Shown: positions 1 to 11,534 of the stretch, piece after piece
Position numbering within the stretch: position 1 is the stretch's first letter
Layout of the letters: each line of letters opens with the position of its first letter
Assembly: GCF_014640815.1 (NCBI RefSeq)
Contig: NZ_BMHM01000001.1
Location: 842,876-906,875, forward strand
Reading direction: 5' to 3'
Length of the DNA stretch: 64,000 nt
Origin: Vreelandella lutescens
Lineage (GTDB): Bacteria; Pseudomonadota; Gammaproteobacteria; Pseudomonadales; Halomonadaceae
Program-made: the position numbers and the translations under genes
The notes under the pieces: model-generated
What the model saw: only the letters and a program-made list of their open reading frames with translations
The model's database searches: none
What the model was told of the DNA's origin: nothing

Positions 1-666
1 ATTGATGCCTTGAATCAGCGTATTGCGGCAGGCGACGCGGCAGTGATCGCCGAGGTAAAAAAAGCCTCGCCCTCTAAAGGCGTGATGCGCGAAGAGTTTC
101 ACCCAGCAGATATCGCCAAAAGCTACGCCCAAGGCGGCGCGGCGTGCCTCTCTGTGCTTACTGATGCCGACTTCTTCCAAGGCCATGAGGATTACCTCAT
201 TGCCGCTCGCGATGCCTGCGACCTGCCGGTGATTCGTAAAGACTTTATTACCCACGGCTATCAGGTCACTGAAGCGCGCGCCATCGGTGCGGACTGCATT
301 CTGCTGATTGTGGCGGCGCTCAATGACGCCCAGCTGCGCGACTTGCACCAGCAGGCCAACGCGTTGGGGATGGATGTGCTGGTGGAAGTTCACGATGCTG
401 ATGAGCTAGAGCGGGCCCTGGCGCTGGATATAAAGCTGGTGGGTATCAACAATCGCAACCTGCATACGTTCGAGACCAGCCTGCATACCACCCTGGACCT
501 GCTTCCACGCATTCCGGCAGATGTCACCGTGATTACCGAATCTGGCATCCACACCCGTGATGATGTTGAGCTGATGCGCGACCATGAGGTCAATGGCTTC
601 TTGGTGGGCGAGGCTTTCATGCGTGAAGATGATCCAGGCTTAGCGCTAAAACGACTGTTTTTTTAA
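1..666 (+). CDS. trpC: Indole-3-glycerol phosphate synthase, 5'-truncated by the window edge
   Basis: The open frame runs in from base 1 (Ile-Asp-Ala-Leu...), so the true start lies outside the window; the TTG at position 10 is an internal Leu codon. The enzyme closes the indole ring in tryptophan synthesis, turning carboxyphenylamino-deoxyribulose phosphate into indole-3-glycerol phosphate. The visible 221 residues form most of a TIM barrel with the family motifs [21 protein letters not shown] and TESGIHT. There is no TrpF domain fused at the C-terminus, unlike the E. coli TrpC-TrpF protein. The gene is followed after about 80 bp by an unrelated two-component system, so any trp operon lies upstream. 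Confidence 0.95.
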   Translation: MDALNQRIAAGDAAVIAEVKKASPSKGVMREEFHPADIAKSYAQGGAACLSVLTDADFFQGHEDYLIAARDACDLPVIRKDFITHGYQVTEARAIGADCILLIVAALNDAQLRDLHQQANALGMDVLVEVHDADELERALALDIKLVGINNRNLHTFETSLHTTLDLLPRIPADVTVITESGIHTRDDVELMRDHEVNGFLVGEAFMREDDPGLALKRLFF

Positions 667-749
667 CCCGCGATACCTTGCCTAACTAACGCTGAGCGGG
701 CTTCACGCAGGCGGCGTAAGCGCTCTTCGGCTCTCTTTGGAGGCTGGTG

Positions 750-2342
750 ATGTTCAAACGTCGTCTTGGCATTGCCCTGCTGGTGTTGACACTGCTGATG
801 CTTGTTCAGGGCGGTGTGGCAGTATGGGCCATTGACGGCGCTCGGCAAAAAGTCGAGCTTGGCAGACTGTCCAGCGACCTACACGCCGGGTTTTTGGCGT
901 TTTCGGATAGTAAAAACCGGCTGCGCACTTGGCTGGTAAATGCACAAAGCGACCTCCAGCCTGATGATATTGAGCAGCGTGATTTCCTACTGTATGAGCT
1001 GCGCACCCACCTAGAGCGGCTTCACGCTAATAGCGACCGGCTTGCCAGGCGCATGCTCTCTACGAACGAGCAGGTTGCGGCGTTAGTGGATGAGCGCCGA
1101 GCGGCGCTCGCCACCTTTGACGCGTTATTTCAAGCGCTTGAGCGTGCCGTGTTAGCCAGTTCGGTGATGCCCGCCACCGAACAGTTCGACCTAGTGGACG
1201 GCCAACATCTGCGAATGGTGTTGTCGGATGCTCTCGCCCGTGAACGCACCCTGCTAGCTCAGCAGCGCAGCGATGCCGACCAGTCGTTGCAACATCTGAT
1301 AACCCTGGCCATTGCCGCCACGCTTACGCTGACACTCACCATTGTGCTGGTGTTTTGGTATTTTGCTCGAGCGCTTCAGCGCCCTATTTATGAGTTAGTG
1401 AAGGGGGCGCAGGCGTTTCAGCGGGGAGATCTTGAGCACCGCCTAGATGAGCGTATGCGCGACGAGTTTGGTCATGTGGCGACGCGCATGAACGTTATGG
1501 CGGATGAGCTGCGTCAGCATCGCCGGATAGAGCAAGATCGGAAACAGCATCTTGAAGACCTTGTGGATGTCCGCACCCGAGAGCTTGAAATTGCTCTTGC
1601 CAGCCTGCGCCAGCTGGGCCAGCAGCGGCAGCAGCTGCTAGAAGATATTAGCCACGAGCTTCGCACGCCCACTACCTCGATTCGCGGCGAGGCGGAAATT
1701 ACCCTACGGGGAAGTGGCCGCAGTGAGGCCGAGTATCGGCAAGCGCTGACGCGCATCGCCAGCGATGCCGCGCGCTTAACCGATGTGATTAGTGACTTAT
1801 TGACCATGGCCCGCAGCGATATTGTGGAGTGGCAGGTGAAACGCCAGCCCCTGGACCCGTCGACGTTATTGGGGGATGCCATCGATCAAGCCTCTACGTT
1901 GGGCAGGCTGCGTAATATTGTTGTGTCGAGCGGTCCTATTCACAGTACGACAGTGCTAGGAGACCCCCAACGCTTGCAGCAGATAGTGGCTATTTTGCTG
2001 GATAATGCCGTGCAGTACTCCCACGCCGGAGGCGTTGTTAACGTTAGCGCTGAAGTGGCGAATAAACAGGGTAAAGCGGTTTGGGAGCTTTGCGTGCGTG
2101 ATCACGGTATTGGGCTAATGGACAGTGAGGCACAGCGACTGTTTGAACGCGGCTACCGAGGCATGCAGGCTCGCCACCATCGACCGGATGGCCAGGGCGT
2201 AGGCTTGGCCATTGCTATGCTGCTAACTCGCCTGCACGGTGGGCAGCTCAGTTTAGAGACGGTACATGAGGGAGGGTGTGAGGCCCGTTTACAGCTGCCT
2301 GTGCACGCTGCAGCGGGCCACCTACCCCTAAAGGACGATTGA
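750..2342 (+). CDS. Membrane sensor histidine kinase (HAMP-HisKA-HATPase)
   Basis: About 530 residues. An N-terminal membrane helix (about residues 7-27) and a second one near 187-209 flank a periplasmic sensor region of about 160 residues. A HAMP linker follows, then the HisKA H-box ISHELRTP with phospho-acceptor His302, and a HATPase domain with an N-box near DNAVQYSHAGG and G-boxes near DHGIGL and GQGVGLAIA. ATG at 750 is preferred over GTG at 747 because the GGAGG at 739-743 is then 6 bases away. It overlaps or abuts the response regulator gene that follows, so the two form one signalling pair. The stimulus is unknown; the sensor region matches nothing I recognise. Confidence 0.9.
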   Translation: MFKRRLGIALLVLTLLMLVQGGVAVWAIDGARQKVELGRLSSDLHAGFLAFSDSKNRLRTWLVNAQSDLQPDDIEQRDFLLYELRTHLERLHANSDRLARRMLSTNEQVAALVDERRAALATFDALFQALERAVLASSVMPATEQFDLVDGQHLRMVLSDALARERTLLAQQRSDADQSLQHLITLAIAATLTLTLTIVLVFWYFARALQRPIYELVKGAQAFQRGDLEHRLDERMRDEFGHVATRMNVMADELRQHRRIEQDRKQHLEDLVDVRTRELEIALASLRQLGQQRQQLLEDISHELRTPTTSIRGEAEITLRGSGRSEAEYRQALTRIASDAARLTDVISDLLTMARSDIVEWQVKRQPLDPSTLLGDAIDQASTLGRLRNIVVSSGPIHSTTVLGDPQRLQQIVAILLDNAVQYSHAGGVVNVSAEVANKQGKAVWELCVRDHGIGLMDSEAQRLFERGYRGMQARHHRPDGQGVGLAIAMLLTRLHGGQLSLETVHEGGCEARLQLPVHAAAGHLPLKDD

Positions 2343-2344
2343 AG

Positions 2345-3055
2345 ATGCACGTGATTGTGGTCGAAGACGACCTTCGCATTCGTGACTTTCTGAGCAGAGG
2401 TCTTGCGGCAGAAGGGTATCAGGTAGAGGTGTTCAGCGAAGGGCAGGAAGCCTTGCTGCACATTATCCAGTGTGCTCGGGAGCCTGATATACAGCCGGTG
2501 ATTATTCTTGATCGATTGCTGCCCGATATAAAAGGCACGGACCTTTGCCGAAGTTTGCGCACCGCCGCCGTCAGTTACCCAGTATTAATGCTGACGGCGC
2601 TGGACAGCATTGAAGATCGCGTCTCGGGGCTTGAGTCTGGCGCAGACGACTATTTAGTAAAACCCTTCGCGTTTGAAGAGCTGTTAGCGCGTTTAAGTGC
2701 GTTGCATCGTCGCTACCATGGCCACCATCAGCCCCCTTCGCATAGCGAACTGTGGGTAGGTGACCTTTGCCTAAACCGTGAGCAGCGCAGCGTGACGCGG
2801 GGCGGCCAGCGTATCGACCTGACACCTAAGGAGCTGGCGATCCTTGAGCTGTTAATGACGACCCCAGGCAAGCTGTATAGCCGTGAGCGTATCTTAGCCA
2901 GCGTTTGGGGAGCCCATGAAGACCCGTTGACGAATATTGTGAATGTCTATATCCGTCGCCTGCGCGCCAAGCTAGATACCCAAGGGGCGGGGGAGTCGTT
3001 AATTACCACCCAGCGTGGTTTTGGTTACCGACTGAACCCTGCGCCTGCAGAGTGA
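2345..3055 (+). CDS. OmpR/PhoB-family response regulator
   Basis: 236 residues: a receiver domain with acidic pocket VVEDD, phospho-acceptor Asp56 in IILDRLLPD and Lys in VKPF, then a winged-helix DNA-binding domain ending in TTQRGFGYRL. It is the partner of the kinase encoded immediately upstream. The ATG at 2345 has AAGGA at 2331-2335 as ribosome binding site; a TTG at 2339 is in frame but less likely. The stop codon lies inside a 16-bp direct repeat (3051-3082). Targets are unknown; the adjacent secreted-protein gene at 3261 is the nearest candidate. Confidence 0.92.
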   Translation: MHVIVVEDDLRIRDFLSRGLAAEGYQVEVFSEGQEALLHIIQCAREPDIQPVIILDRLLPDIKGTDLCRSLRTAAVSYPVLMLTALDSIEDRVSGLESGADDYLVKPFAFEELLARLSALHRRYHGHHQPPSHSELWVGDLCLNREQRSVTRGGQRIDLTPKELAILELLMTTPGKLYSRERILASVWGAHEDPLTNIVNVYIRRLRAKLDTQGAGESLITTQRGFGYRLNPAPAE

Positions 3056-3098
3056 TAGGGGCAACAAGTGATAGGGGCAACACGTGATAGAGCAAAAC
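3051..3098 (+). repeat. Short tandem repeat over the response-regulator stop codon
   Basis: The 16-mer AGTGATAGGGGCAACA occurs twice back to back at 3051-3066 and 3067-3082, followed by a degenerate third copy up to about 3098. The first unit contains the TGA stop of the response regulator, so every unit carries an in-frame-looking TGATAG. It is probably a local slippage duplication. Confidence 0.85.
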
Positions 3099-3260
3099 AC
3101 CTCGCCGTTTATTCACCTTCTATTAATGTAAAACGCCTGCTCTGTTAATGCTGTGATGACCTTAATGAAAGGGCGCTCCGCGTATAGTGCTTAAAAGCTC
3201 ACTGGCAGAGCACTGTTAAGCGCTTTTTTATTCTCACGGTGCAACAACGGAGACGCCAAT

Positions 3261-3824
3261 ATGTTGAAAAAGATCTTGCTTGGTACGGCGATTGGATTAA
3301 GTGCTGCTTCTTTTGCCCACGCCACAGAAGTCACTCATCTTGGAGGCGACATCACTCCCGAACAAGTGAAAGAGGCTCAGCAGGCATGGGGCGAGGCGTT
3401 GGTGGCGATTGCAACCACCTATGAAAACGACGGGATTGATGCGGCGCGTGAGCTGGCCAGCACCATAATTGAAGGGGCCTATGGCTATGCGATGGGGCCG
3501 GTACTGTTCAAGCCAACGCTGGCCAGCGATCCACAAACGTTCCGCACAACCGCTGAAGGTGCGCTGGCCTACTTTGTTGGTCACAGCGATGAGTTTCCAG
3601 AAGATAGCGGCTTTGCCCTGAAAGGCTGGCAAGAGGTAGAGGTGGATAACGCGGCCATTTTTATCAGCGGCGATACCGCGCTTACCATGGGCCACGTAGC
3701 GATGCTGGACAGCGAAGGCAATACCACGACGGTAGACAAAACCTGGGGCTACCAGTTAGACGACGAGGGCAACTTACGCATCGTGCTGCATCACTCTTCA
3801 CTGCCTTATACGCAGGAAGGTTAA
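3261..3824 (+). CDS. Secreted hypothetical protein, possible NTF2/SnoaL-like fold
   Basis: 187 residues with a clear Sec signal peptide: MLKK, a hydrophobic stretch, then AHA-TE as cleavage site near residue 21. The mature part is acidic, as is common for exported proteins of halophiles. It includes a helical N-terminal half and a C-terminal half that looks like beta strands (AIFISGDTALTMGHVAM, KTWGYQLDDEGNLRIVLHHSS). That layout recalls small NTF2/SnoaL-like proteins, but this is a guess from pattern. GGAG at 3249-3252 is the ribosome binding site. It stands alone between the two-component pair and the convergent ydiJ. Function is not known. Confidence 0.75.
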   Translation: MLKKILLGTAIGLSAASFAHATEVTHLGGDITPEQVKEAQQAWGEALVAIATTYENDGIDAARELASTIIEGAYGYAMGPVLFKPTLASDPQTFRTTAEGALAYFVGHSDEFPEDSGFALKGWQEVEVDNAAIFISGDTALTMGHVAMLDSEGNTTTVDKTWGYQLDDEGNLRIVLHHSSLPYTQEG

Positions 3825-3855
3825 CGCCGACGCTCCAAATACACGTTGCCATATC

Positions 3856-3889
3856 CACAGGGCCTGCTGCATGCGCAGCAGGCCCTGTG
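3856..3889. terminator. Perfect 15-bp hairpin between convergent genes
   Basis: Arms CACAGGGCCTGCTGC (3856-3870) and its exact complement (3875-3889) enclose an ATGC loop. It lies between the secreted-protein gene and the convergent ydiJ, where a two-way terminator is expected. No T-run follows on either strand, so it may act as a mRNA 3'-end stabiliser rather than a classical intrinsic terminator. Confidence 0.55.
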
Positions 3890-3916
3890 TGCGATCAGGC
3901 GCTAGTGTAAATTAAC

Positions 3917-6900
3917 CTATCGTGGCTGGCTGCGTAGGCAGTGGAGAAGGGCCTGTAAAGGATGCGGCAGGGTTTGTGCCGAGTAGCGCTTCACCTGGCT
4001 GCGGCAGGAGTAGCCGGTGGCGAGCAGTTTGCCCGCGTTCTCCTCTGCTTCCACCTGGGGCTGCCAAGACTGGGCATAAATCGTTTTGGAGGTGGCGACG
4101 TTACGGGTTTCGTGGCCGTAGGTACCCGACATGCCGCAGCAGCCCGTGGTGGCCAGCTCCAACTGCAAACCAAACGCCGCAAACACCTGCTGCCACGCTT
4201 TTGGGCTGCCCGGTGCATTGGTTTTTTCGGTACAGTGGGAAAGCAGCTTAAAACCTGGGTCTCTGAGCGTTAGCTGGCCGGGGGCGAGGGTATTTATGCG
4301 GGTTGCTAACCACTCCTGCAGCATCAGTACATCCGGAACCTTATCGCCGCCCAGAGCTTTGACGTACTCCTGGCGATAGGTGAGCGTCATGGCAGGGTCG
4401 ATGCCTACCATGGGCACCTCAAATTCGCTAAGCGCGCGAAGGCGTTTGGCCTGCTTTTCCGCCGTGCGCTCAAAGGCCCCTAAAAACCCCTGCACGTGCA
4501 AAGGCTTGCCGTTGGCAGAAAACGGCATCACAAACACGCGTAGGTTAAGCCGCGACAACAGTTCCACCACATCCATCACCAGCTTGGCTTCAAAGTGAGT
4601 GGTGAAAGCGTCTTGCACAATCACCACGCTGTTGGCCCGCTGCTGCTCGGTGAGCAGCGAAAGCGATGTGGGTGTGGCTTCCGCGACGCCCCAGGCGCGC
4701 AGCTGCTTTTTCACGCTGGCGCGCGATAGGGCGGGGGAGTCGCTAATGCCGAGCCCCTTCTGCATCAGCTGCTCAACCCAGCGCTGGCCAAGGGCGGCGT
4801 TATAGAGCGGGGCCATCTTGGTTAACGCAGGCAGCATAAATTCGGTGCCGCCAATCACGTAATCCCGCAGCGGGCGCAGGTAGCGGCCGTGGTACACCTC
4901 TAAAAACTGCGAGCGGAACTGCGGCACATTGACCTTGATCGGGCACTGGCCCGCGCAGGATTTACACGCCAAGCAGCCCGCCATGGCGTCGTAGACCTCG
5001 TGTGAGTAGTCGTGGTGCTGCTGGCGGCTCAGGGTATTCATCACCCGCTTGGGGAAGCTTTTGATAAAGCCCCAGCTGCGCTCGGCTTTCTTTTTACGTG
5101 ACTCTTCCACTACGTCGATGCCCGCTTGAGACTGCAGGCGCAGCCACTCACGAATCAGGCTGGCGCGGCCTTTAGGGGAGTGGCGGCGGTCGCGGGTGGC
5201 CTTCCACGATGGGCACATGGGGTCGTCCACATCGTAGTTGTAGCAAGCGCCGTTGCCGTTGCAGTACACCGCTGCGTCATACGCTTGCCACGCCCGCTCA
5301 TCAATCGTGCGGTCTAGCTGGCCGCGCATGGGCACGCCGTCGACGGTGAGCAGTTCCGGGTCGCTCTCTTTGGCGATCAGCGTGGTACTTTCAGAAGGTG
5401 AAGCAATCTTGCCGGGGTTGAGCTGGTTATGCGGGTCGAACGCCGCTTTTACCTGCTGCAGGCAGGGGTAGAGCTCACCAAAGAACTTAGGCCCGTACTC
5501 GGAGCGCACGCCTTTACCGTGTTCGCCCCACAGCAGCCCGTCGTACTTCTGGGTGAGGGCGGTAACTTCATCGGAGATCTCGCGAATCAGCGCCTCCTGG
5601 GCGGGGTCTTTCATATCCAGCGCCGGACGCACGTGCAGCACACCCGCATCCACATGGCCGAACATGCCGTAAGAGAGCTTGCGTGCATCCAGCGCGGCGC
5701 GAAATTCGGTAATGAAGTCAGCCAGGTGCTCCGGCGGAACGGCGGTATCTTCTACGAATGGCAGCGGCCGTTTCTCCCCCTGAACGTTACCCAGCAAGCC
5801 CACCGAACGCTTGCGCATGGCGTAGACTTTCTGGATCTGCGGGCGGCCTTCGGCCAGGGTGTAGCCTAGCCGTTCCACGGTGGCATCCTGGCTAAGGTGC
5901 TGGGTAAATGCCTTTACACGCGTTGCTAACTGTTCGGGATCATCGTCGTTGAACTCAATCAGGTTGATGCCCTGAATGGGCGTGCTGCCCGCCGGGAAAA
6001 ATTCCGCCACGCTGTCCCACACGAAGTCTTCCATCGCCAGTTGCAGGACGGTGTCGTCCACGGTTTCAATGGAGGTGGGCTTAGCGCTGCTGGTCATGAG
6101 CGCCTTGGCATCCCGCAGGGCGTCCATAAAACTTGGGTAGCGCACGTTGACCAGCGTAGAGTGCTTAGGGATCGGCAGTACGTTGAGCACGGCTTCGTTT
6201 AAAAAACCTAGCGACCCTTCTGAGCCACACAGCAAGCTGTTGAGGTTGAGCTGGCCATCTTCGCGCAGGTGGGCCAAATCGTAGCCGGTCAGGCAGCGGT
6301 TAAGCGGCGGGAATGTCGCCTCAATCAGTTCGCGCTGCTGATCGATAATCGTGGCGGCGGTGCGGTGTACCTTGCCGAGCACACCCTCCTGGGTCAGCGC
6401 TTGTTGCTCTTCTTCCGCGCTAAGTGGGCGGCTGTGTAAATGCTGCCCGCCGAGCAAAATCGTATCCAGCTCCAGCACGTGGTGGCGGGTTTTGCCATAT
6501 TGGCAGCTACCTTGGCCGCTGGCGTCGGTGGAGATCATGCCGCCAATGGTGGCGCGATTCGATGTCGATAGCTCTGGGGCGAAAAACAGCCCGTGGGGCT
6601 TTAGCGCAGCGTTTAGCTGGTCTTTGACCACGCCTGCCTGTACCCGCACCCGGCGGGCTTCCACATCGATCTCAAGTATTTGGTTCATGTGGCGGGAGAC
6701 ATCCACCACGATGCCGTCGGTCAGCGACTGGCCATTGGTGCCGGTGCCGCCACCCCGCGGGGTGAGGATGATATCCCGGTGGGGCAGCTCGGAGGCGAGC
6801 TTAGCAAGGCGCTCCAGGTCTTCGGCGTGTTTGGGAAACACCGCCGCCTGGGGCAGGCGCTGATAAATCGAGTTATCCGTCGCCAGCACGGTGCGGTTGG

Positions 6901-7018
6901 CGTAGTCCGGCGCGATTTCGCCTTCAAACCCGCGGGCACGTAGGGCTTCGAGAAAACGCACGTAGTGGTTGCCAAGGCGTTCAAAGGGGGCCGTGCGAGA
7001 GTCCAGGGATGCAATCAT
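3917..7018 (-). CDS. ydiJ: YdiJ-type FAD-linked dehydrogenase fused to Fe-S (CCG) domain
   Basis: 1033 residues, close to the usual YdiJ length of about 1020. The N-terminal half is a PCMH-type FAD-binding domain (LTPRGGGTGTNGQSL near residue 90) followed by an FAD-oxidase C-terminal domain. The middle holds a CNGNGACYNYDVDDPMCP segment and the ferredoxin-like CLACKSCAGQCP. The C-terminal third has a heterodisulfide-reductase-like CCG region with HCTEKTN and TGCCGMSG. YdiJ homologues have been reported to oxidise D-2-hydroxyglutarate, so a 2-hydroxyacid substrate is likely, with electrons passing through flavin and Fe-S to the respiratory chain. The gene lies 88 bp behind the DUF4202 gene on the same strand and may be co-transcribed. 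No obvious ribosome binding site precedes the ATG. Confidence 0.9.
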   Translation of the reverse strand: MIASLDSRTAPFERLGNHYVRFLEALRARGFEGEIAPDYANRTVLATDNSIYQRLPQAAVFPKHAEDLERLAKLASELPHRDIILTPRGGGTGTNGQSLTDGIVVDVSRHMNQILEIDVEARRVRVQAGVVKDQLNAALKPHGLFFAPELSTSNRATIGGMISTDASGQGSCQYGKTRHHVLELDTILLGGQHLHSRPLSAEEEQQALTQEGVLGKVHRTAATIIDQQRELIEATFPPLNRCLTGYDLAHLREDGQLNLNSLLCGSEGSLGFLNEAVLNVLPIPKHSTLVNVRYPSFMDALRDAKALMTSSAKPTSIETVDDTVLQLAMEDFVWDSVAEFFPAGSTPIQGINLIEFNDDDPEQLATRVKAFTQHLSQDATVERLGYTLAEGRPQIQKVYAMRKRSVGLLGNVQGEKRPLPFVEDTAVPPEHLADFITEFRAALDARKLSYGMFGHVDAGVLHVRPALDMKDPAQEALIREISDEVTALTQKYDGLLWGEHGKGVRSEYGPKFFGELYPCLQQVKAAFDPHNQLNPGKIASPSESTTLIAKESDPELLTVDGVPMRGQLDRTIDERAWQAYDAAVYCNGNGACYNYDVDDPMCPSWKATRDRRHSPKGRASLIREWLRLQSQAGIDVVEESRKKKAERSWGFIKSFPKRVMNTLSRQQHHDYSHEVYDAMAGCLACKSCAGQCPIKVNVPQFRSQFLEVYHGRYLRPLRDYVIGGTEFMLPALTKMAPLYNAALGQRWVEQLMQKGLGISDSPALSRASVKKQLRAWGVAEATPTSLSLLTEQQRANSVVIVQDAFTTHFEAKLVMDVVELLSRLNLRVFVMPFSANGKPLHVQGFLGAFERTAEKQAKRLRALSEFEVPMVGIDPAMTLTYRQEYVKALGGDKVPDVLMLQEWLATRINTLAPGQLTLRDPGFKLLSHCTEKTNAPGSPKAWQQVFAAFGLQLELATTGCCGMSGTYGHETRNVATSKTIYAQSWQPQVEAEENAGKLLATGYSCRSQVKRYSAQTLPHPLQALLHCLRSQPR

Positions 7019-7106
7019 AGGGGGTTAAGCCGTCACTGCTGGAAGCGGATAGGGGATAGCGCTACTTTACCGCAGCTACTGCGGCGGTGCATCTTGAGGT
7101 GGCGTC

Positions 7107-7697
7107 TTAGTGGCTATTGAGCGCCTCTTTTACTAGCGCCGCGCAGGCGTCGTTCATGGGCAGCGTCAGGGCCAGCGCATGTGCCTGCGGCGACATCTTG
7201 CCCCAGGTCTTTTGCACAATGCGCACCATGTGATCGTGCTCCACCTTGCGGGAGAAGTCGGCGAAGTAGTTTTCCAAGAACACTAGGCAGGCGCAGTCTT
7301 CCAGGGCTTGCACATCGCTATCGCGCCCCAGCCCCTGCTTGCGAATCATGCTGGCCACGCGCTTTGCCTCCTCTTGGGAGTAGCCTGCCTTTGCCATTAG
7401 CGCCGCCGTGGTATCACCGGCCTGGGCACTTTGGTCCCGACGCCAGGTTAAGTAGCCAATGCGGCCTTCCGGGTAATCGCTTCGCGGCTGTTGCCAGCGC
7501 TGCAAATGCTGAGCGCGCACGGCAATGCGCAGCAGCTCGCTGGGTGCGTTGTGCAGCTGCTCCAGCCAGTGGCTCATGCGCTGGGCATACACCAGCTCCT
7601 GGGGCTGAGAGGTGCCATCTGCAAGGTGACTGTGCTGAGGGTCTTGGGAATGCAGCTCATCGATATCGGCAAGGGTGTTTTCTAAGGCGGAAGGCAT
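7107..7697 (-). CDS. DUF4202 family protein
   Basis: 196 residues, soluble, with no signal peptide. It resembles the DUF4202 family: ELVYAQRMSHWLEQL, AVRAQHLQRWQQPRSDYPEGRIGYLTWRR and ALEDCACLVFLENYF suggest a helical HD-domain-like fold with conserved His, Arg and Glu. No activity is known to me. The reading frame stays open back to 7796, but that extension runs through the terminator hairpin of the upstream symporter gene (7755-7785), so the ATG at 7697 (MPSALENTL) is the sensible start. Confidence 0.8.
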   Translation of the reverse strand: MPSALENTLADIDELHSQDPQHSHLADGTSQPQELVYAQRMSHWLEQLHNAPSELLRIAVRAQHLQRWQQPRSDYPEGRIGYLTWRRDQSAQAGDTTAALMAKAGYSQEEAKRVASMIRKQGLGRDSDVQALEDCACLVFLENYFADFSRKVEHDHMVRIVQKTWGKMSPQAHALALTLPMNDACAALVKEALNSH

Positions 7698-7754
7698 AAT
7701 AACTCGCTCAATAAAGTCGGGATAAGAGCATCCTAGCAGCTTGCCGATGCGTAT

Positions 7755-7785
7755 AAAAAACGCCCGCAGCCAGAGGCCGCGGGCG
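7755..7785 (-). terminator. Intrinsic terminator of the symporter gene
   Basis: Read on the minus strand, CGCCCGCGGCC and GGCTGCGGGCG form a GC-rich stem with a short TCT loop, followed at once by six T. It stands 21 bases past the stop of the symporter gene and ends its transcript before the DUF4202 gene begins. Confidence 0.9.
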
Positions 7786-7805
7786 TGGAACCGCATGGTT
7801 AATAA

Positions 7806-9164
7806 TTAAGGGCGGCTGGTGTTATAAATTTCTTCGTTAAGCTCACCTTCGCTTTTACCTACCAGGGTGGTCACCATCAAATCGCCCGCCACGTTAACGC
7901 TGGTGCGCGCCATGTCCAGAATACGGTCAATACCCGCGACCACAGCGATGGCTTCCAAGGGCAAGCCAATTTGCGCCATCACGATGGAGAGCATAATCAG
8001 GCCTGCACCGGGAACCCCTGCGGTACCAATCGAGGCCAGCGTACCGGTGGCGACAATCATTCCGTAATCCATCATGCTTAAATCAGTGCCGGTCATCTGG
8101 GCAATAAACAGTACTACCACGCCTTGATACAAGGCGGTGCCGTCCATATTGATGGTGGCACCCACGGGCAATACAAAGCCAGATACCCCTTCAGAAATGC
8201 CGAGGTTTTTCTGCGCACAGCGAATGGAGACGGGCAGGGTGCCTGCTGACGAGGCAGAAGAAAACGCCACCACAATGGCATCCAGGCTGCCCTTTAAATA
8301 GCGCACCGGGTTCAAACGCCCCAGTAGAGAGATAAAGCCAGAGTAGACCACGAGCACATGCAAAATACTGGCGAGATAGACCACGCCGATCAGCTTGGCG
8401 AGTGGAAGCAAAATCTCTAAGCCGTACTGGCCCGATACATGGGCAATCAAACCAAACACCCCGAACGGCGCAAACGCCATGACCAATCCGGTGAGTTTGT
8501 ACATGGCTTCGGCGAAGCTATCAAACACCTTCATCACCGGCTCGCCCTTCTCTCCGATCAGGGTCAGCGAAATCCCCAAGCCAATGGCAAACACAATGAT
8601 TTGCATAATGTTGCCATTAGCCAGGGCATCAATCGGGTTGCGCGGCACCAGATTGATCAGAATCGACATCAGCGAGGGAGCTTCGTTAGCCGAGACTTCA
8701 GCGTCGAAGCTTAGCCCGACACCCACCCCAGGCTGGAGTAGGGTAGAGAGCGCTAGGCCAATGCTGATGGCAAATGCGGTCGTGACGAGGTAAAGCGTAA
8801 TGGTGCGCGCACCGATACGGCCCATCTTTTGCGGGTCACGCATGGAGGTAATACCCACCACCAGCGTCGAAAATACCAGCGGCACAATCAACATCATAAT
8901 GGCGTTGATAAAAATATCGCCCAATGGCTTAAAGACACTGGCGGTTTCACCGAGCAGTGCGCCCGCTAACACCCCGAGCGCCAAGCCGGCGAGAATTTTT
9001 TTCCATAGGGCGATACGACGCCACCAGCCAAACTTTCCTTGCTGTGCTGTTTCCTGCACTGCTTTTCTCCTGTCCTGAATCCGTTGTTGTGATTCTTGCT
9101 GCGAATCGGCGGGCACTCTACCACTTTTGGCTAATAAGCGGGGATGGATATGTGCATTGCTCAT
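7806..9164 (-). CDS. Dicarboxylate/amino acid:cation symporter (GltP/DctA family)
   Basis: 452 residues, an inner-membrane secondary transporter of the glutamate/dicarboxylate-cation symporter family. Hallmarks are the serine-rich re-entrant loop SSASSAGTLPVS, the substrate/cation motif NMDGTALYQ in helix 7, and the second hairpin TGTLASIGTAGVPGAG. About eight membrane spans are visible. The N-terminus carries a hydrophilic, Gln/Arg-rich extension of roughly 45 residues before the first membrane helix (ILAGLALGVLAGALL), longer than in E. coli GltP. No clear ribosome binding site precedes the ATG, so a later non-ATG start is possible. The substrate (glutamate, aspartate, succinate or another) cannot be told from sequence alone. 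Confidence 0.9.
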   Translation of the reverse strand: MSNAHIHPRLLAKSGRVPADSQQESQQRIQDRRKAVQETAQQGKFGWWRRIALWKKILAGLALGVLAGALLGETASVFKPLGDIFINAIMMLIVPLVFSTLVVGITSMRDPQKMGRIGARTITLYLVTTAFAISIGLALSTLLQPGVGVGLSFDAEVSANEAPSLMSILINLVPRNPIDALANGNIMQIIVFAIGLGISLTLIGEKGEPVMKVFDSFAEAMYKLTGLVMAFAPFGVFGLIAHVSGQYGLEILLPLAKLIGVVYLASILHVLVVYSGFISLLGRLNPVRYLKGSLDAIVVAFSSASSAGTLPVSIRCAQKNLGISEGVSGFVLPVGATINMDGTALYQGVVVLFIAQMTGTDLSMMDYGMIVATGTLASIGTAGVPGAGLIMLSIVMAQIGLPLEAIAVVAGIDRILDMARTSVNVAGDLMVTTLVGKSEGELNEEIYNTSRP

Positions 9165-9290
9165 AACGCATACCCGTGATCTGCCCGTTCAGTGTCACCC
9201 CATAGCCCCCTGACGTGCTTTTGCCTACAATAGGCCCCTTTGTCACGGCGTTTGTGTGCCGTGTTTCACAGAATTCTGGCCAAGGGATAA

Positions 9291-11343
<2,053 letters not shown>

Positions 11344-11534
11344 AGGTCACTTCCTTGCTGAGAGCCATGCGTTAAATGAGCTAATGACGATAGGTGGTCG
11401 CTGCTTTGAAGGGAGCGTGGTCATAAAGTTCACAGGCTAAGCGTAGTCGAAAAACAGTTACTTAATGTTTGCACGGTTTGTGCAATACCCAGCAAGCAGC
11501 CATCATGTATAGATAACATGCTAAGGAAAGGGCT

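Noticed and set aside
3239-3424. 61-codon frame overlapping the secreted protein start
   Set aside because: Different frame, Cys/His/Arg-rich, no family signature, while the overlapping frame has a clean signal peptide and ribosome binding site.
7181-7699. 172-codon open frame antisense to the DUF4202 gene
   Set aside because: Cys/Pro/Arg-rich product typical of shadow frames; the opposite strand has the family-like protein.
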